From Steroidobacteraceae bacterium (GTDB lineage Bacteria; Pseudomonadota; Gammaproteobacteria; Steroidobacterales; Steroidobacteraceae), in assembly GCA_025458905.1 (NCBI GenBank), contig JALORN010000027.1, forward strand, positions 1 to 43,358: a DNA stretch of 43,358 bases, given 5' to 3'. Numbering within the stretch: the stretch's first letter is position 1; the number at the start of each line of letters is the position of its first letter. The notes beneath the pieces were generated by a model. That model saw only the letters and a program-made list of their open reading frames with translations. It had not been told where the DNA came from and did not search any database. The translations under genes were made by a program, and so were the position numbers. Shown one piece after another: positions 21,972-29,964 of the stretch.

Positions 21972-24527
21972 TCAGGCGACCTGCACGTCGGCGGGTGCGC
22001 GCGGCGTCGCGGCCGGCGCCGCCGCGGGCAGCGGCGCGGCCCGCGTACCGAGTTCCTCCGGCGCGAAGTCGTCGACGGCGACGATCTCCATCACCTTGCG
22101 GTCGTAGTCGCGCAGCAGCGCGGCCTCGGTCTCGGAGACGATGCCGGCGGCGAGCGCCTGCGCGACCTGGCCGGGCACGTCGAGCGCGGTGACGCGGCCG
22201 GTCTTCACGCCCTCGACGCGGATGCGCTTCTCGATCGGCTCGGCGAGCGGCGCGAGTTCCAGCGCCTCCTGCAGCAGGCCGAGCACGTTGCCACGCTCGG
22301 CGGTGCGGTAGACGGGATGGCACAGGCGGTCGCGGACCTCGGTGGGGTTCAGCACGAGGTCGGCGACGTGGCGGCCGGAGCGGTCGCTCGGCGCGGAGTA
22401 CTGCAGGCCCGCCGGGAAGATGAAGAAGCGCAGGAAGCCGCCGAGGAAGGGGTTCGGGAAGTTGCGCAGGAAGCCGTGCAGCTGCTCCTGGGCCTTGTAG
22501 AGCAAGCTCCTGCAGGCCCATTCGACGATGGGCAGCTCCTCGGGCCTGCGGCCCTGGTTCTCGTAGTGCTTGAGCACCATCGAGGCGAGGTACATGCAGG
22601 AGAGCACGTCGCCGAGCCGCGCCGAGAGATTCTCCTTCTTCTTGAGGTAGCCGCCGAGGGTCAGCATCGCGACGTCGACGGCGAACGCGAAGCTCGCGGA
22701 GAAGCGCACGATGTGCTGGTAGTAGCGCTTCGCCGGTCCGACGTCGGGCACGCGGGTGAAGCGCGCGTTGGTCAGCGCCATGATCAGCGAGCGCACGGCG
22801 TTGCTGATCGTGAAGCCGACGTGGCCGAAGAGCGCGCGATCGAAGTCGTCGACGCCCTGGCGGCGGTCGGGGTTGCGCGCGGCCTCCATCTCCTTCAGCA
22901 CGAACGGATGGCAGCGTACCGCGCCCTGGCCGAAGATGATCAGGCTGCGCGTCAGGATGTTCGCGCCTTCGACGGTGATCGCCACGGGCACGACCTGGTA
23001 GCCGCGGCCGAGGTAGTTGCGCGGGCCGAGGCAGATGCCCTTGCCGCCCTGCACGTCCATCGCGTCGTTCGCGACCACGCGGCTCATCTCGGTGACGTGG
23101 TACTTGAGCATCGCCGAGGGCACCGAGGGCTTCTCGCCGCCGTCGATCGCGCCGGCGGTGACCGAGCGCGCGGCGTCCATCGTGTACGTGAGCCCGACCA
23201 TGCGCGCGATCACGCTCTCGACGCCCTCGAACTTGCCGACCGGCATGTTGAACTGGCGGCGGATGCGTGCGTAGGCGCCGGTGGCGAACACCGCGGCCTT
23301 GGCGCCGCCGGTGCCGTTCGAGGGCAGGGAGATGCAGCGGCCGACCGAGAGCTGCTCGACCAGCATGCGCCAGCCCTGGCCGATCATCTTCGGGCCGCCG
23401 ATGATGAAGTCGAGCGGCACGAACACGTCCTTGCCCCGGATGGGCCCGTTCTGGAACGGGATGTTCAGCGGGAAGTGGCGGCGGCCGATGGTGACGCCGG
23501 CGGTGTCGCGCGGGATCAGCGCGCAGGTGATGCCGAGGTCGACCTGCTCGCCGAGCAGCCTGTCCGGGTCGAACATCCGGAACGCGAGGCCGATCACCGT
23601 CGCGACCGGCGCGAGCGTGATGTAACGCTTGTCGAAATTCAGGCGCACGCCGGTGATCTCGCGGCCCTGCCAGCTGCCCTTGCAGATCACGCCGGTGTCG
23701 GGGAGCGACGCGGCATCGGAGCCGGCGCGCGGGCCGGTCAGCGCGAAGCAGGGTATCTCCTCGCCGCGCGCCAGACGCGGGAGGTAGTGGTTCTTCTGCT
23801 CCTCGGTGCCGTAGTGCTGCAGCAGTTCCGCGGGGCCGAGGGAGTTCGGCACCGCGACCGTCGAGGAGACGGTCGAACTGCGGCCGGCGAGCTTGGCGAG
23901 CACGCAGGAGTGCGCGTAGGCCGAGAACTCGAGTCCGCCGTACTTCTTCTGGATGATCATCGCGAAGAAGCCGCGGGACTTGAGGTAGTCCCAGACTTCG
24001 CGCGGCAGGTCGCCGCGCCGGTGCGTGATGTCGAAGTCGTCGACCATCCGGCACAGCTCCTCGCAGGGACCATCGAGGAATGCCTGCTCCTCGGCCGTCA
24101 GTTGCGGGGCCTTGGCCGACAGCAGCTTGGACCAGTCCGGGTTGCCGGTGAACAGTTCGCCGTCCCACCACACCGTGCCGGCCTCGAGCGCCTCGCGCTC
24201 GGTCTGCGACATCGCCGGCAGCAGCCGTCGATACGCCTTCATGAAGGGGCGGCTGATCAGTGCCTTGCGCAACGGCCTCACGTTCAGGAAGGCGAGCCCG
24301 GCGAACATCAGCCAGAGGAAGCCCTTCCATGCGCCGGCCGGCGCGCCAAAGGCCGTGTAGGCCGCGAGCAGCACGAAGAACGTCGCGGTGTAGGCCAGCA
24401 GGCTCAGGCGCCGGTAGGCGAGCCAGAGCACGGCCGCGACGAACAGCAGGGCGATGATGCCGCCGGGCAGCGTCACGGCCCAGGCCGTGACGCCGATCAG
24501 GGCGAGGATGACGAGGGCGCGGATCAT
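21972..24527 (-). CDS. fadE: acyl-CoA dehydrogenase, FadE type
   Basis: First enzyme of fatty-acid beta-oxidation: FAD-dependent oxidation of acyl-CoA to trans-2-enoyl-CoA. 851 residues, the size of the long proteobacterial FadE group. Two to three hydrophobic helices at the N-terminus suggest membrane attachment. Seen: PFQNGPIRGKDVFVPLDFII, CFALTGPRAGSDAASLPD (substrate and FAD region), GRCISLPSNGTGG, and DVQGGKGICLGPRNYLG. Start at 24527 gives MIRALVILALIG; the frame extends 16 codons further but that would cover the promoter. An inverted repeat overlapping a -10-like TATAGT lies about 30 bases upstream. Confidence 0.92.
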   Translation of the reverse strand: MIRALVILALIGVTAWAVTLPGGIIALLFVAAVLWLAYRRLSLLAYTATFFVLLAAYTAFGAPAGAWKGFLWLMFAGLAFLNVRPLRKALISRPFMKAYRRLLPAMSQTEREALEAGTVWWDGELFTGNPDWSKLLSAKAPQLTAEEQAFLDGPCEELCRMVDDFDITHRRGDLPREVWDYLKSRGFFAMIIQKKYGGLEFSAYAHSCVLAKLAGRSSTVSSTVAVPNSLGPAELLQHYGTEEQKNHYLPRLARGEEIPCFALTGPRAGSDAASLPDTGVICKGSWQGREITGVRLNFDKRYITLAPVATVIGLAFRMFDPDRLLGEQVDLGITCALIPRDTAGVTIGRRHFPLNIPFQNGPIRGKDVFVPLDFIIGGPKMIGQGWRMLVEQLSVGRCISLPSNGTGGAKAAVFATGAYARIRRQFNMPVGKFEGVESVIARMVGLTYTMDAARSVTAGAIDGGEKPSVPSAMLKYHVTEMSRVVANDAMDVQGGKGICLGPRNYLGRGYQVVPVAITVEGANILTRSLIIFGQGAVRCHPFVLKEMEAARNPDRRQGVDDFDRALFGHVGFTISNAVRSLIMALTNARFTRVPDVGPAKRYYQHIVRFSASFAFAVDVAMLTLGGYLKKKENLSARLGDVLSCMYLASMVLKHYENQGRRPEELPIVEWACRSLLYKAQEQLHGFLRNFPNPFLGGFLRFFIFPAGLQYSAPSDRSGRHVADLVLNPTEVRDRLCHPVYRTAERGNVLGLLQEALELAPLAEPIEKRIRVEGVKTGRVTALDVPGQVAQALAAGIVSETEAALLRDYDRKVMEIVAVDDFAPEELGTRAAPLPAAAPAATPRAPADVQVA

Positions 24528-24550
24528 GGGCGATCCCGTTGCGGCAAGCG

Positions 24551-24575
24551 ATGGGTCCACTATAGACCCGTCCAT
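24551..24575. promoter_or_regulatory. inverted repeat overlapping a -10 element upstream of fadE
   Basis: GGGTC-CACTATA-GACCC at 24553-24569, with further symmetry in ATGG and CCAT outside it. On the minus strand the centre contains TATAGT, a good -10 element. This is where a repressor of fatty-acid degradation would act. It does not match the FadR or PsrA consensus that I know. Confidence 0.45.
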
Positions 24576-25057
24576 CGCTCCGGTAACCGGTCGAGGTCAC
24601 GCGGCGCCGCGCCCTGCGATTTCCGTGAAGGCGACCGCTGCGCCGCGGGCGGCCGGGCACGCGCGCTTCGACTTCCCGCGCGACTGCTGCATCAAGCCGA
24701 CGCACGGCAGCGGCCAGGTGATCCTGCGGCACGATGGGGCGCCGATCGACTACGCGGAGATCGCGACCTGGTACCGACGGCGGGCGCTGCCTGGTCGGCG
24801 AGATCACCAACTGCCAGGCGAATGCGCTCGAGCAGTTCGACTCGGAGGCGGGGGAAGAGATCGCTTCGCGGCTGCTGTTCGGGCCGTCGCCACAGCGGGT
24901 GCGGACGCAGCCTCGGGCGCGGCCGGCGAGCCACGCCGCACCCACGAGCGGCGACACGGCGAGCGACGCGCGCACGGCTGAGGCCGGGGGGCGCAGGCGG
25001 GCGGTCGGGTCCGTGGCGTCGAGTCGCTCCCGATTCCTTGCTGGCCGCCGCCGAAAA
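24576..25057. other. intergenic stretch with possible frameshifted gene remnant
   Basis: The plus frame around 24625-24780 reads RFDFPRDCCIKPTHG, then GQVILRHDGAPIDYAEI and ATWYRR, which looks protein-like. After a +1 shift near 24780 another frame continues with CLVGEITNCQANALEQF and DSEAGEEIASRLLFGP before becoming Arg/Ala-rich. Together these look like one gene of about 100 codons broken by a frameshift, but I recognise no family. Nothing else is seen up to the antitoxin operator at 25058. Confidence 0.35.
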
Positions 25058-25077
25058 TTTTAGCTAAATTAGCTAAA
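25058..25077. promoter_or_regulatory. operator/promoter running into the Phd-like antitoxin start
   Basis: TTTAGCTAAATTAGCTAAAT contains the palindrome TTAGCTAA followed by a second TAGCTAA, forming two close half-overlapping sites. It is very AT-rich against a GC-rich background and ends one base before ATG 25079, leaving no room for a ribosome-binding site. Confidence 0.6.
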
Positions 25078-25078
25078 T

Positions 25079-25345
25079 ATGGCGCTCCGAATCACGGCAA
25101 CCGAAGCCAAGAACAGGTTCGGTGACCTCCTCGAACTCGCCGCCTGGCATGGCCGGGTGGACATCGTGCGCCACGGACGCGTGGTCGCCTCGGTGGTTGC
25201 ACCGCAGGCGATCGAGGAACTGGAGAAGCAGTCCGGCGCGCTGGCGCAGGACTTCGGCAACTGGCGGGCGACGCACATGATTCCGGCGGCGGCGGCGCGC
25301 AATGCGCGTGTCGTCGATCCAGGCGTGGGCTTCGACGATGACTGA
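25079..25345 (+). CDS. Phd/YefM-family antitoxin
   Basis: Antitoxin of 88 residues. The N-terminus MALRITATEAKNRFGDLLEL, then HGRVDIVRHGRVVASVVAP, is a typical Phd/YefM fold: strand, helix with AKNRFGDLL, then the HGRxVA strand pair that binds DNA. The C-terminal part after residue 45 is helical and would bind the toxin. No Shine-Dalgarno sequence precedes it; the operator abuts the start, so translation is probably leaderless or coupled to a very short leader. The stop overlaps the nucleotidyltransferase start by eight bases, so the two are co-expressed. Confidence 0.85.
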   Translation: MALRITATEAKNRFGDLLELAAWHGRVDIVRHGRVVASVVAPQAIEELEKQSGALAQDFGNWRATHMIPAAAARNARVVDPGVGFDDD

Positions 25346-26207
25346 GGCCTTGCGGAGGGAGAAGGCGCTGTCGGCCGATGAGCTGGCATCCATTCTCCGG
25401 CTGTGCGCGCCCGAGGGATTGCTGGTCGGTGGCCAGGCGCTGGCGTTCTGGGTCGACCGTCTTGCGGTGCCGCGGCCTGCGGAGCTCGCGAGTCACATCA
25501 CCACGGATGCCGACTTCATCGGCAACGCGCAGCTGGCGCGTCGGCTCGGGCGCGCCATGGGATGGCAGACCTCGGTCGCGTCGCTCGACGATGCCACGCC
25601 GCAGCTGGCGAAGGTGACGCACACGGAGGCGGACGGGTCGATCAAGCAGGTCGATTTTCTTTCCGGCGTCATCGGCCTGACCACCAAGGATGTGAAGCGC
25701 CGTGCGATGACGCTCGATGTGACCGGCATCGGGTCGATCTCGGTGATGCATCCGGTGGACGTGCTGGACAGTCGTGTCCAGAACCTGCACCTGTTGTCTG
25801 CCAAGCGCACCCCGGCGGGCTTCGCCCAGGCACGCCTCGCGATCTCGATGGTCAAGGCCCTCATTCGTGCAGCAGCGACTCCGGACGAGCGCCCGGGTCT
25901 CAAGCACCTGGAGCGAGTCATCGCGATCGCACAGGACTACGCCGGACTCCTGGCGCACGTGCTGTACGGCATCGACGTGCTCGAGGCCATTCCGCTGGAG
26001 GCGTTTCCGACGTCACCGGAACTGCACGCGGAGCGCTGGCCGCAGGTCGTTGCGGGGGTGGCGCAGCAGCGGGCGGCGCTGGCGAAACTGGCGGGACGCG
26101 TCCAGGAGCCGTCTGCGCGGCGCACTGGCAGCAAGCGGAAGACGCGGGTGAGACCGCCCGCGATCAAGCTGCAGTCGTCGCGTTCCAGGACGAAGAAGGC
26201 CCGCTGA
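25338..26207 (+). CDS. AbiEii-like nucleotidyltransferase, probable toxin
   Basis: 289 residues. Nucleotidyltransferase features in order: LLVGGQALAFWVDRL with GG at 31-32, HITTDADFIG with Asp57 and Asp59 as metal ligands, and KQVDFLSGVIG with Asp106 as the third acidic residue. This is the catalytic pattern of AbiEii/MenT-type toxins, some of which add nucleotides to tRNA. The C-terminal 30 residues are strongly basic (RRTGSKRKTRVRPP, SRSRTKKAR) and could bind RNA. Start ATG 25338 lies inside the antitoxin gene, eight bases before its end. AbiEii proteins are usually paired with AbiEi or small helical antitoxins; a Phd/YefM partner is unusual. The stop codon sits in the loop of a terminator hairpin. 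Confidence 0.8.
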   Translation: MTEALRREKALSADELASILRLCAPEGLLVGGQALAFWVDRLAVPRPAELASHITTDADFIGNAQLARRLGRAMGWQTSVASLDDATPQLAKVTHTEADGSIKQVDFLSGVIGLTTKDVKRRAMTLDVTGIGSISVMHPVDVLDSRVQNLHLLSAKRTPAGFAQARLAISMVKALIRAAATPDERPGLKHLERVIAIAQDYAGLLAHVLYGIDVLEAIPLEAFPTSPELHAERWPQVVAGVAQQRAALAKLAGRVQEPSARRTGSKRKTRVRPPAIKLQSSRSRTKKAR

Positions 26208-26215
26208 AGCGGGCC
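26198..26215 (+). terminator. hairpin containing the nucleotidyltransferase stop codon
   Basis: GGCCCGC-TGAA-GCGGGCC is a perfect 7-bp stem with a GNRA-size four-base loop; the TGA stop is in the loop. It sits between the convergent nucleotidyltransferase and malate dehydrogenase genes and could end both transcripts. A CTCTC rather than a T-run follows. Confidence 0.5.
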
Positions 26216-26294
26216 CTCTCGACGACCGGCGCCGCGCGACTCGCGCGGCCTGGTCAGCGGTGGCGGAGCATCGAGCGTCCGCGCTGCGCGGCGC

Positions 26295-27275
26295 TCAGCC
26301 GAGCAGATCCTTGACGCCGTCGCGCTCCTCGAGCAGCTCCTTGTGGGTCGCGCTCATGCGCGCGCGGCTGAAGTCGTCGATCGCGAGGCCCTGGACGATC
26401 TCGTACCTGCCGCCCTTGATCGTGACCGGGTAGCTGTAGATCACGCCCTCGGGGATGCCGTAGCTGCCGTCGGAGGGGATGCCCATCGACAGCCAGTCGC
26501 CCGCGGCGGAGCCTGCGAACCAGTCGCGCACGTGGTCGATCGCGGCAGATGCGGCCGAGGCGGCCGACGAAGCGCCGCGCGCCTTGATGATCGCGGCGCC
26601 GCGCTGCTGCACGGTCGGGATGAAGCTCGACTCGATCCAGGCCTGGTCGACCAGCGACTTCGCGGGCTGGCCCTTGACGGTGGCGTGGGTGATGTCCGGG
26701 TACTGGGTGGCCGAGTGGTTGCCCCAGATGATCATCTTGCGGATGTCGTTGACGTGCGCGCCGGTCTTCTCGGCGAGCTGCGAGAGCGCGCGGTTGTGGT
26801 CGAGGCGGGTCATCGCGGTGAAGCTCGTCGGCTTCAGCGAGGGCGCGTTCTTCATCGCGATCAGCGCATTGGTGTTGGCGGGGTTGCCGACCACCAGCAC
26901 GCGCACGTCGCGGCTGGCGACGTCGTTCAGGGCCTTGCCCTGGGCGGAGAAGATCTGCGCGTTGGCGAGCAGCAGGTCCTTGCGCTCCATGCCGGGGCCG
27001 CGCGGGCGCGCGCCGACCAGCAGGGCGGCATGGCAGTCCTTGAACGCGACGCGCGCGTCGTCGGTGGCGACGACCTTGTTCAGCGTCGGGAACGCGCAGT
27101 CGTTCAGCTCCATCACCACGCCCTGCAGGCCGGGCAGCGCCGGCGTGATCTCGAGCAGGTGCAGGTTGACCGGCTGGTCTGGGCCGAGCAGCGCGCCGGA
27201 GGCGACGCGGAAGGCGAGGGCGTAACCGATCTGGCCGGCGGCGCCGGTGATCGCGACGTTCAGGGCTGGCTTCAT
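26295..27275 (-). CDS. mdh: malate dehydrogenase
   Basis: NAD-dependent oxidation of malate to oxaloacetate in the TCA cycle. 326 residues, the size of the proteobacterial/plant-type enzyme. Motifs: [19 protein letters not shown] (NAD-binding), [15 protein letters not shown] with the substrate arginines, [12 protein letters not shown], the MTRLDHNRA segment, and [13 protein letters not shown] with the catalytic His. The C-terminus is complete. It is a single gene, with only a short untranslated stretch before the next minus-strand operon. Confidence 0.95.
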   Translation of the reverse strand: MKPALNVAITGAAGQIGYALAFRVASGALLGPDQPVNLHLLEITPALPGLQGVVMELNDCAFPTLNKVVATDDARVAFKDCHAALLVGARPRGPGMERKDLLLANAQIFSAQGKALNDVASRDVRVLVVGNPANTNALIAMKNAPSLKPTSFTAMTRLDHNRALSQLAEKTGAHVNDIRKMIIWGNHSATQYPDITHATVKGQPAKSLVDQAWIESSFIPTVQQRGAAIIKARGASSAASAASAAIDHVRDWFAGSAAGDWLSMGIPSDGSYGIPEGVIYSYPVTIKGGRYEIVQGLAIDDFSRARMSATHKELLEERDGVKDLLG

Positions 27276-27385
27276 GCGGGGAAACTCCGGGAAAAATGGC
27301 GCGCAATTCTAGTCGATGCGCAGCAGCCCGCGCACCCGTCGGTGCGCGGATCGCGAGGCGGTCGTGCGGCGGCGGGACGCAGGTG

Positions 27386-28111
27386 TCAGCGCGCGGCGTC
27401 GGTGCGCAGCGCTCGGAGTGCGTCCGGCAATGGATGGCCCGGGAAACGACGCTCGAACGCCGCGAGTTCCGTGCGCACGGCGTCGAGCTCACCGTTGCGT
27501 CGCAGACGCTCGATCCCATCGAGCCACGCGTCGGGATCGCTCATGTCCGGGATGGATGCGACGTCGGACCCGGGCGCCGCGCTGGCCGTGGAGCGGGCCT
27601 GGGCCGCGGTGCCGCGCGATGCCTCGGCCGGGGCCATGGACGCGTCCGCCTCGGCCGCGGCCATCACGGGCGGCGCCACGGCCCGAGCCGGCGCCGACGA
27701 AGGCTGCGTCGCCGGCGTCGGAGCGGGCATGGCGGGCGGGACGACCGGCGCGGCATCGCTCGCGGCCTCGACTGCCGCTTTCGTCGTCGCGACCGCCGGT
27801 GCGGCCGCGCGTGGCGCGGGCACGGCTTCGTTGCGTGCGGGATCGAGCTGCAGCACGAGCGTGAACGACAGCAGCACGGTCGCCACCAGCGCGAGCGGCA
27901 CGGCCCAGCGCGGCCCGCGCCAGTGACGTTCGCGCGTGTCGGGCCGCGCGGGCACGACAGGGCGGGTCGCGTCGCGCGCGCGGGCGAGCACGATGCGGTC
28001 GAGCTCGGGCGAGGGCTCGGCGTCGTCGGCATCGTCGAAGCGCGGCACGAAGCGGCGGCGCGCACGCACGGCGGACTCGAACTCGTCGTCGCGATCGGTG
28101 GGCGTATTCAC
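27386..28111 (-). CDS. single-pass membrane protein encoded with the ECF sigma factor
   Basis: 241 residues from GTG 28111. A short acidic/basic cytoplasmic part (residues 1-65), one transmembrane helix (WAVPLALVATVLLSFTLVL), then a long Ala/Pro-rich periplasmic stretch and a C-terminal helical piece (DPDAWLDGIERLRRNGELD) with TPR-like character. Position, four-base overlap (GTGA) with the sigma gene and topology suggest a regulator of the sigma factor, but the zinc-binding anti-sigma motif (HxxxCxxC) is absent. Family not recognised. Confidence 0.7.
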   Translation of the reverse strand: MNTPTDRDDEFESAVRARRRFVPRFDDADDAEPSPELDRIVLARARDATRPVVPARPDTRERHWRGPRWAVPLALVATVLLSFTLVLQLDPARNEAVPAPRAAAPAVATTKAAVEAASDAAPVVPPAMPAPTPATQPSSAPARAVAPPVMAAAEADASMAPAEASRGTAAQARSTASAAPGSDVASIPDMSDPDAWLDGIERLRRNGELDAVRTELAAFERRFPGHPLPDALRALRTDAAR

Positions 28112-28737
28112 GGGGTCCTCTCGGCCTGCGCGGGCGCGAGGTCGGGCATCGCGGCGCGCAGCTTCGCGACGGCGTAGCGCAGCCGGCTCTTCGCAGTCTC
28201 GGCACCGACGCCGGTCACGCTGGCGATCTCGTCGATCGAGAGTCCGGTCTCCTCGTACAGCAGGAACACGTCGCGCTGCTCGCGCGGCAGCGCGTCGAGC
28301 GCGGCCCGGATGCGGGCGCGCATCTCCTGCTGCTCGGCGCGCCGCTCGGGCTGCGTGGGCTCGGGCGCGGGGATCGCGCCGACGCCGCGGCTGCCGCGCT
28401 CCTCGCCGTCGGCCTCGTCGTCGATGCCGGCGGGGTCCGGCAGGCTCGAGGCGCTGACCGGCCGCACGCTCGCACGACGGCAATGGTCGACGAACAGGTT
28501 GTGGGCGAGCGTGAACAGGTAGGTCTGGAACTTCGCGCGCGGCTCGTAGCGAGTCCGCGCGCCGATCAGGCGGCCCCAGGTGTCCTGGAAGAGGTCGTCG
28601 GCCAGCGCGCGATCGCGGGTGTGGCGCAGCAGGTAGCGGTACAGCGCGCCCTTGTGCCGCAGGTACAGGGTCTCGAACGCGCGCACGTCGCCGGCGATCC
28701 AGGCCTGCATCAGCGCCGCGTCGTCCTCGCCGCCCAT
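28108..28737 (-). CDS. ECF-type RNA polymerase sigma factor (RpoE-like)
   Basis: Sigma-70 family, 209 residues. Region 2: AFETLYLRHKGALYRYLLRH, ADDLFQDTWGRLI and FQTYLFTLAHNLFVDHCRR; region 4: ALPREQRDVFLLYEETGLSI, DEIASVTGVGAETAKSRLR. The linker between them is longer than usual and rich in Asp, Glu and Pro. ATG 28737 is chosen because the conserved sequence begins there. The membrane protein downstream overlaps it by four bases. Confidence 0.88.
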   Translation of the reverse strand: MGGEDDAALMQAWIAGDVRAFETLYLRHKGALYRYLLRHTRDRALADDLFQDTWGRLIGARTRYEPRAKFQTYLFTLAHNLFVDHCRRASVRPVSASSLPDPAGIDDEADGEERGSRGVGAIPAPEPTQPERRAEQQEMRARIRAALDALPREQRDVFLLYEETGLSIDEIASVTGVGAETAKSRLRYAVAKLRAAMPDLAPAQAERTP

Positions 28738-29052
28738 GGAGCGGACTGTACGCCCGCGCACGCCCAGCCCACCACGGCGGACGGAGCGGGCGGGTCCGGG
28801 CGCTGGCGTGGGGGCCTCGGCGAGGCGCCGTGGCCGGTGCTCGGGTGCCGGGAAGTCGGCCAGATTAAGTGTCGACACCCCGGTTGAACGGCCGGTCCCC
28901 GTGCCATGGGTCAGTCGCCAGGGTGGTGGCCGTCGGGACGAGACGTGACTCGACGGGCCGATTCCGGCCTCGGACGGCTGCCGAAGAACTGAATTCTTCG
29001 TATTTTCAGAGGCTTGCCAAAATCCAAGTGTACGGGTGTTGACACCTGACTA
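28738..29052. other. regulatory region between divergent sigma-factor and exporter operons
   Basis: No gene. A 10-bp palindrome GTGTCGACAC lies at 28870-28879 on the sigma-factor side. On the right side TTGACA at 29039-29044 is a consensus -35 for the plus-strand operon, with a weak -10 (TTAGCT, 29062-29067) 17 bases later. The minus frame is open from 28878 to the sigma gene, but its sequence is Pro/Arg-rich and not conserved-looking. Confidence 0.5.
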
Positions 29053-29074
29053 GTGTTGTAGTTAGCTATATCAC
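29053..29074 (+). promoter_or_regulatory. operator-like repeat over the -10 of the YtrA-type operon
   Basis: GTGTTGTAG-TTAG-CTATATCAC is an imperfect inverted repeat, seven of nine pairs matching, covering the predicted -10 element and followed by a 60-base leader. YtrA-type GntR regulators bind such sites in front of their own operons; assignment to this regulator is inference. Confidence 0.5.
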
Positions 29075-29133
29075 CATGGACGGCACGGAACGCAGGGTGC
29101 GTACCGGCCGAAGCGACATCACAGGAGAGACAC

Positions 29134-29343
29134 ATGAACACGGAATCCCAGACCTCGATGATCGTCAAGGGCACGGCGGCGGCGGTGGTCGCGCTGGTGA
29201 TGACCTGGGCGCTGAGCTGGAGCTTCGTCGACTCGACCCGCATCGCCCGCTGGGTGACGGCGGCCGACGTCGCGGCGGCCGCGGCGGTCCAGGTCGACAC
29301 CTCGACCGTCGGCGGGGCGCTCAAGGCTGGCCTGCTACAGTAG
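29134..29343 (+). CDS. small single-pass membrane protein, unknown function
   Basis: 69 residues with a clear ribosome site (AGGAGAGACAC before ATG 29134). It has one hydrophobic helix (AAAVVALVMTWALSWSFV, about residues 14-31), followed by an Ala-rich segment and GALKAGLLQ. It is the first gene of the operon containing the YtrA-type regulator and the ABC exporter, 33 bases upstream. No family recognised. It may be a small subunit or substrate of the exporter. Confidence 0.65.
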   Translation: MNTESQTSMIVKGTAAAVVALVMTWALSWSFVDSTRIARWVTAADVAAAAAVQVDTSTVGGALKAGLLQ

Positions 29344-29376
29344 TGGAGTAGCCGGCCACACCAGAACAGACCGGCC

Positions 29377-29964
29377 ATGGAGCTCGCACCGATGGATCCG
29401 CAGTGGGACGAGGGCTCGCCGATCTACCGGCAGCTGCGGGACCGGGTGGTGGCGATGATCCTCGAAGGGGTGCTGAAGGAAGGCGACCCGCTGCCCTCGG
29501 TGCGCAGCGTCGCCGCCGAGTTCCGGCTGAACCCGCTGACGGTGCTCAAGGGCTACCAGCAGCTGGTCGACGAGAACCTGGTCGAGAAGCGCCGTGGCCG
29601 TGGCATGTTCGTCAACGTCGGCGCCCGCCAGGCGCTGATGAAGGACGAGAAGCAGCGCTTCCTCGACGAGGAATGGCCGAAGGTCCACGCGATCATCGTG
29701 CGCCTCGGCCTGTCGGTCGACGATCTGCTGCGCGTGCCTCCAGCCCGGCACGTCGCTCCCGGCGGCACCGGCACCGGCACCAGCCCCGGTAGCGGCAGCG
29801 GCGGACAGGCCGCGATCGGCACGACGGGCGTCGCCGCGGTACTGCGGCGCGAGGCACCGCCCGGCACGAGCGCTGCGGCGGGCCCGGGCGCCGGCACGGA
29901 CCCGAGCTCGTTCGACGACGGTGCGGACTTCGGCGGTGAGCCCGCGCAGGGAGAAGAACGATGA
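29377..29964 (+). CDS. GntR-family regulator, YtrA subfamily
   Basis: 195 residues. The N-terminal winged helix is typical: DEGSPIYRQLRDRVVAMILE, PLPSVRSVAAEFRLNPLTV, KGYQQLVDENLVEKRRGRGM. YtrA members are about 125 residues and repress an adjacent ABC transporter. This one carries some 70 extra C-terminal residues of low complexity (TGTGTSPGSGSGG, PPGTSAAAGPGAGTDPSS) ending in an acidic stretch. Its last codons overlap the ABC gene by four bases (ATGA). ATG 29392 is an alternative start. Confidence 0.88.
   Translation: MELAPMDPQWDEGSPIYRQLRDRVVAMILEGVLKEGDPLPSVRSVAAEFRLNPLTVLKGYQQLVDENLVEKRRGRGMFVNVGARQALMKDEKQRFLDEEWPKVHAIIVRLGLSVDDLLRVPPARHVAPGGTGTGTSPGSGSGGQAAIGTTGVAAVLRREAPPGTSAAAGPGAGTDPSSFDDGADFGGEPAQGEER

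Noticed and set aside
19314..25067. 1917-codon open frame on the plus strand
   Set aside because: It runs antisense through VanZ-like and FadE genes and out of frame through the MFS gene. Its composition is the Arg/Ala/Asp-rich pattern produced by GC-rich antisense frames, with no domains.
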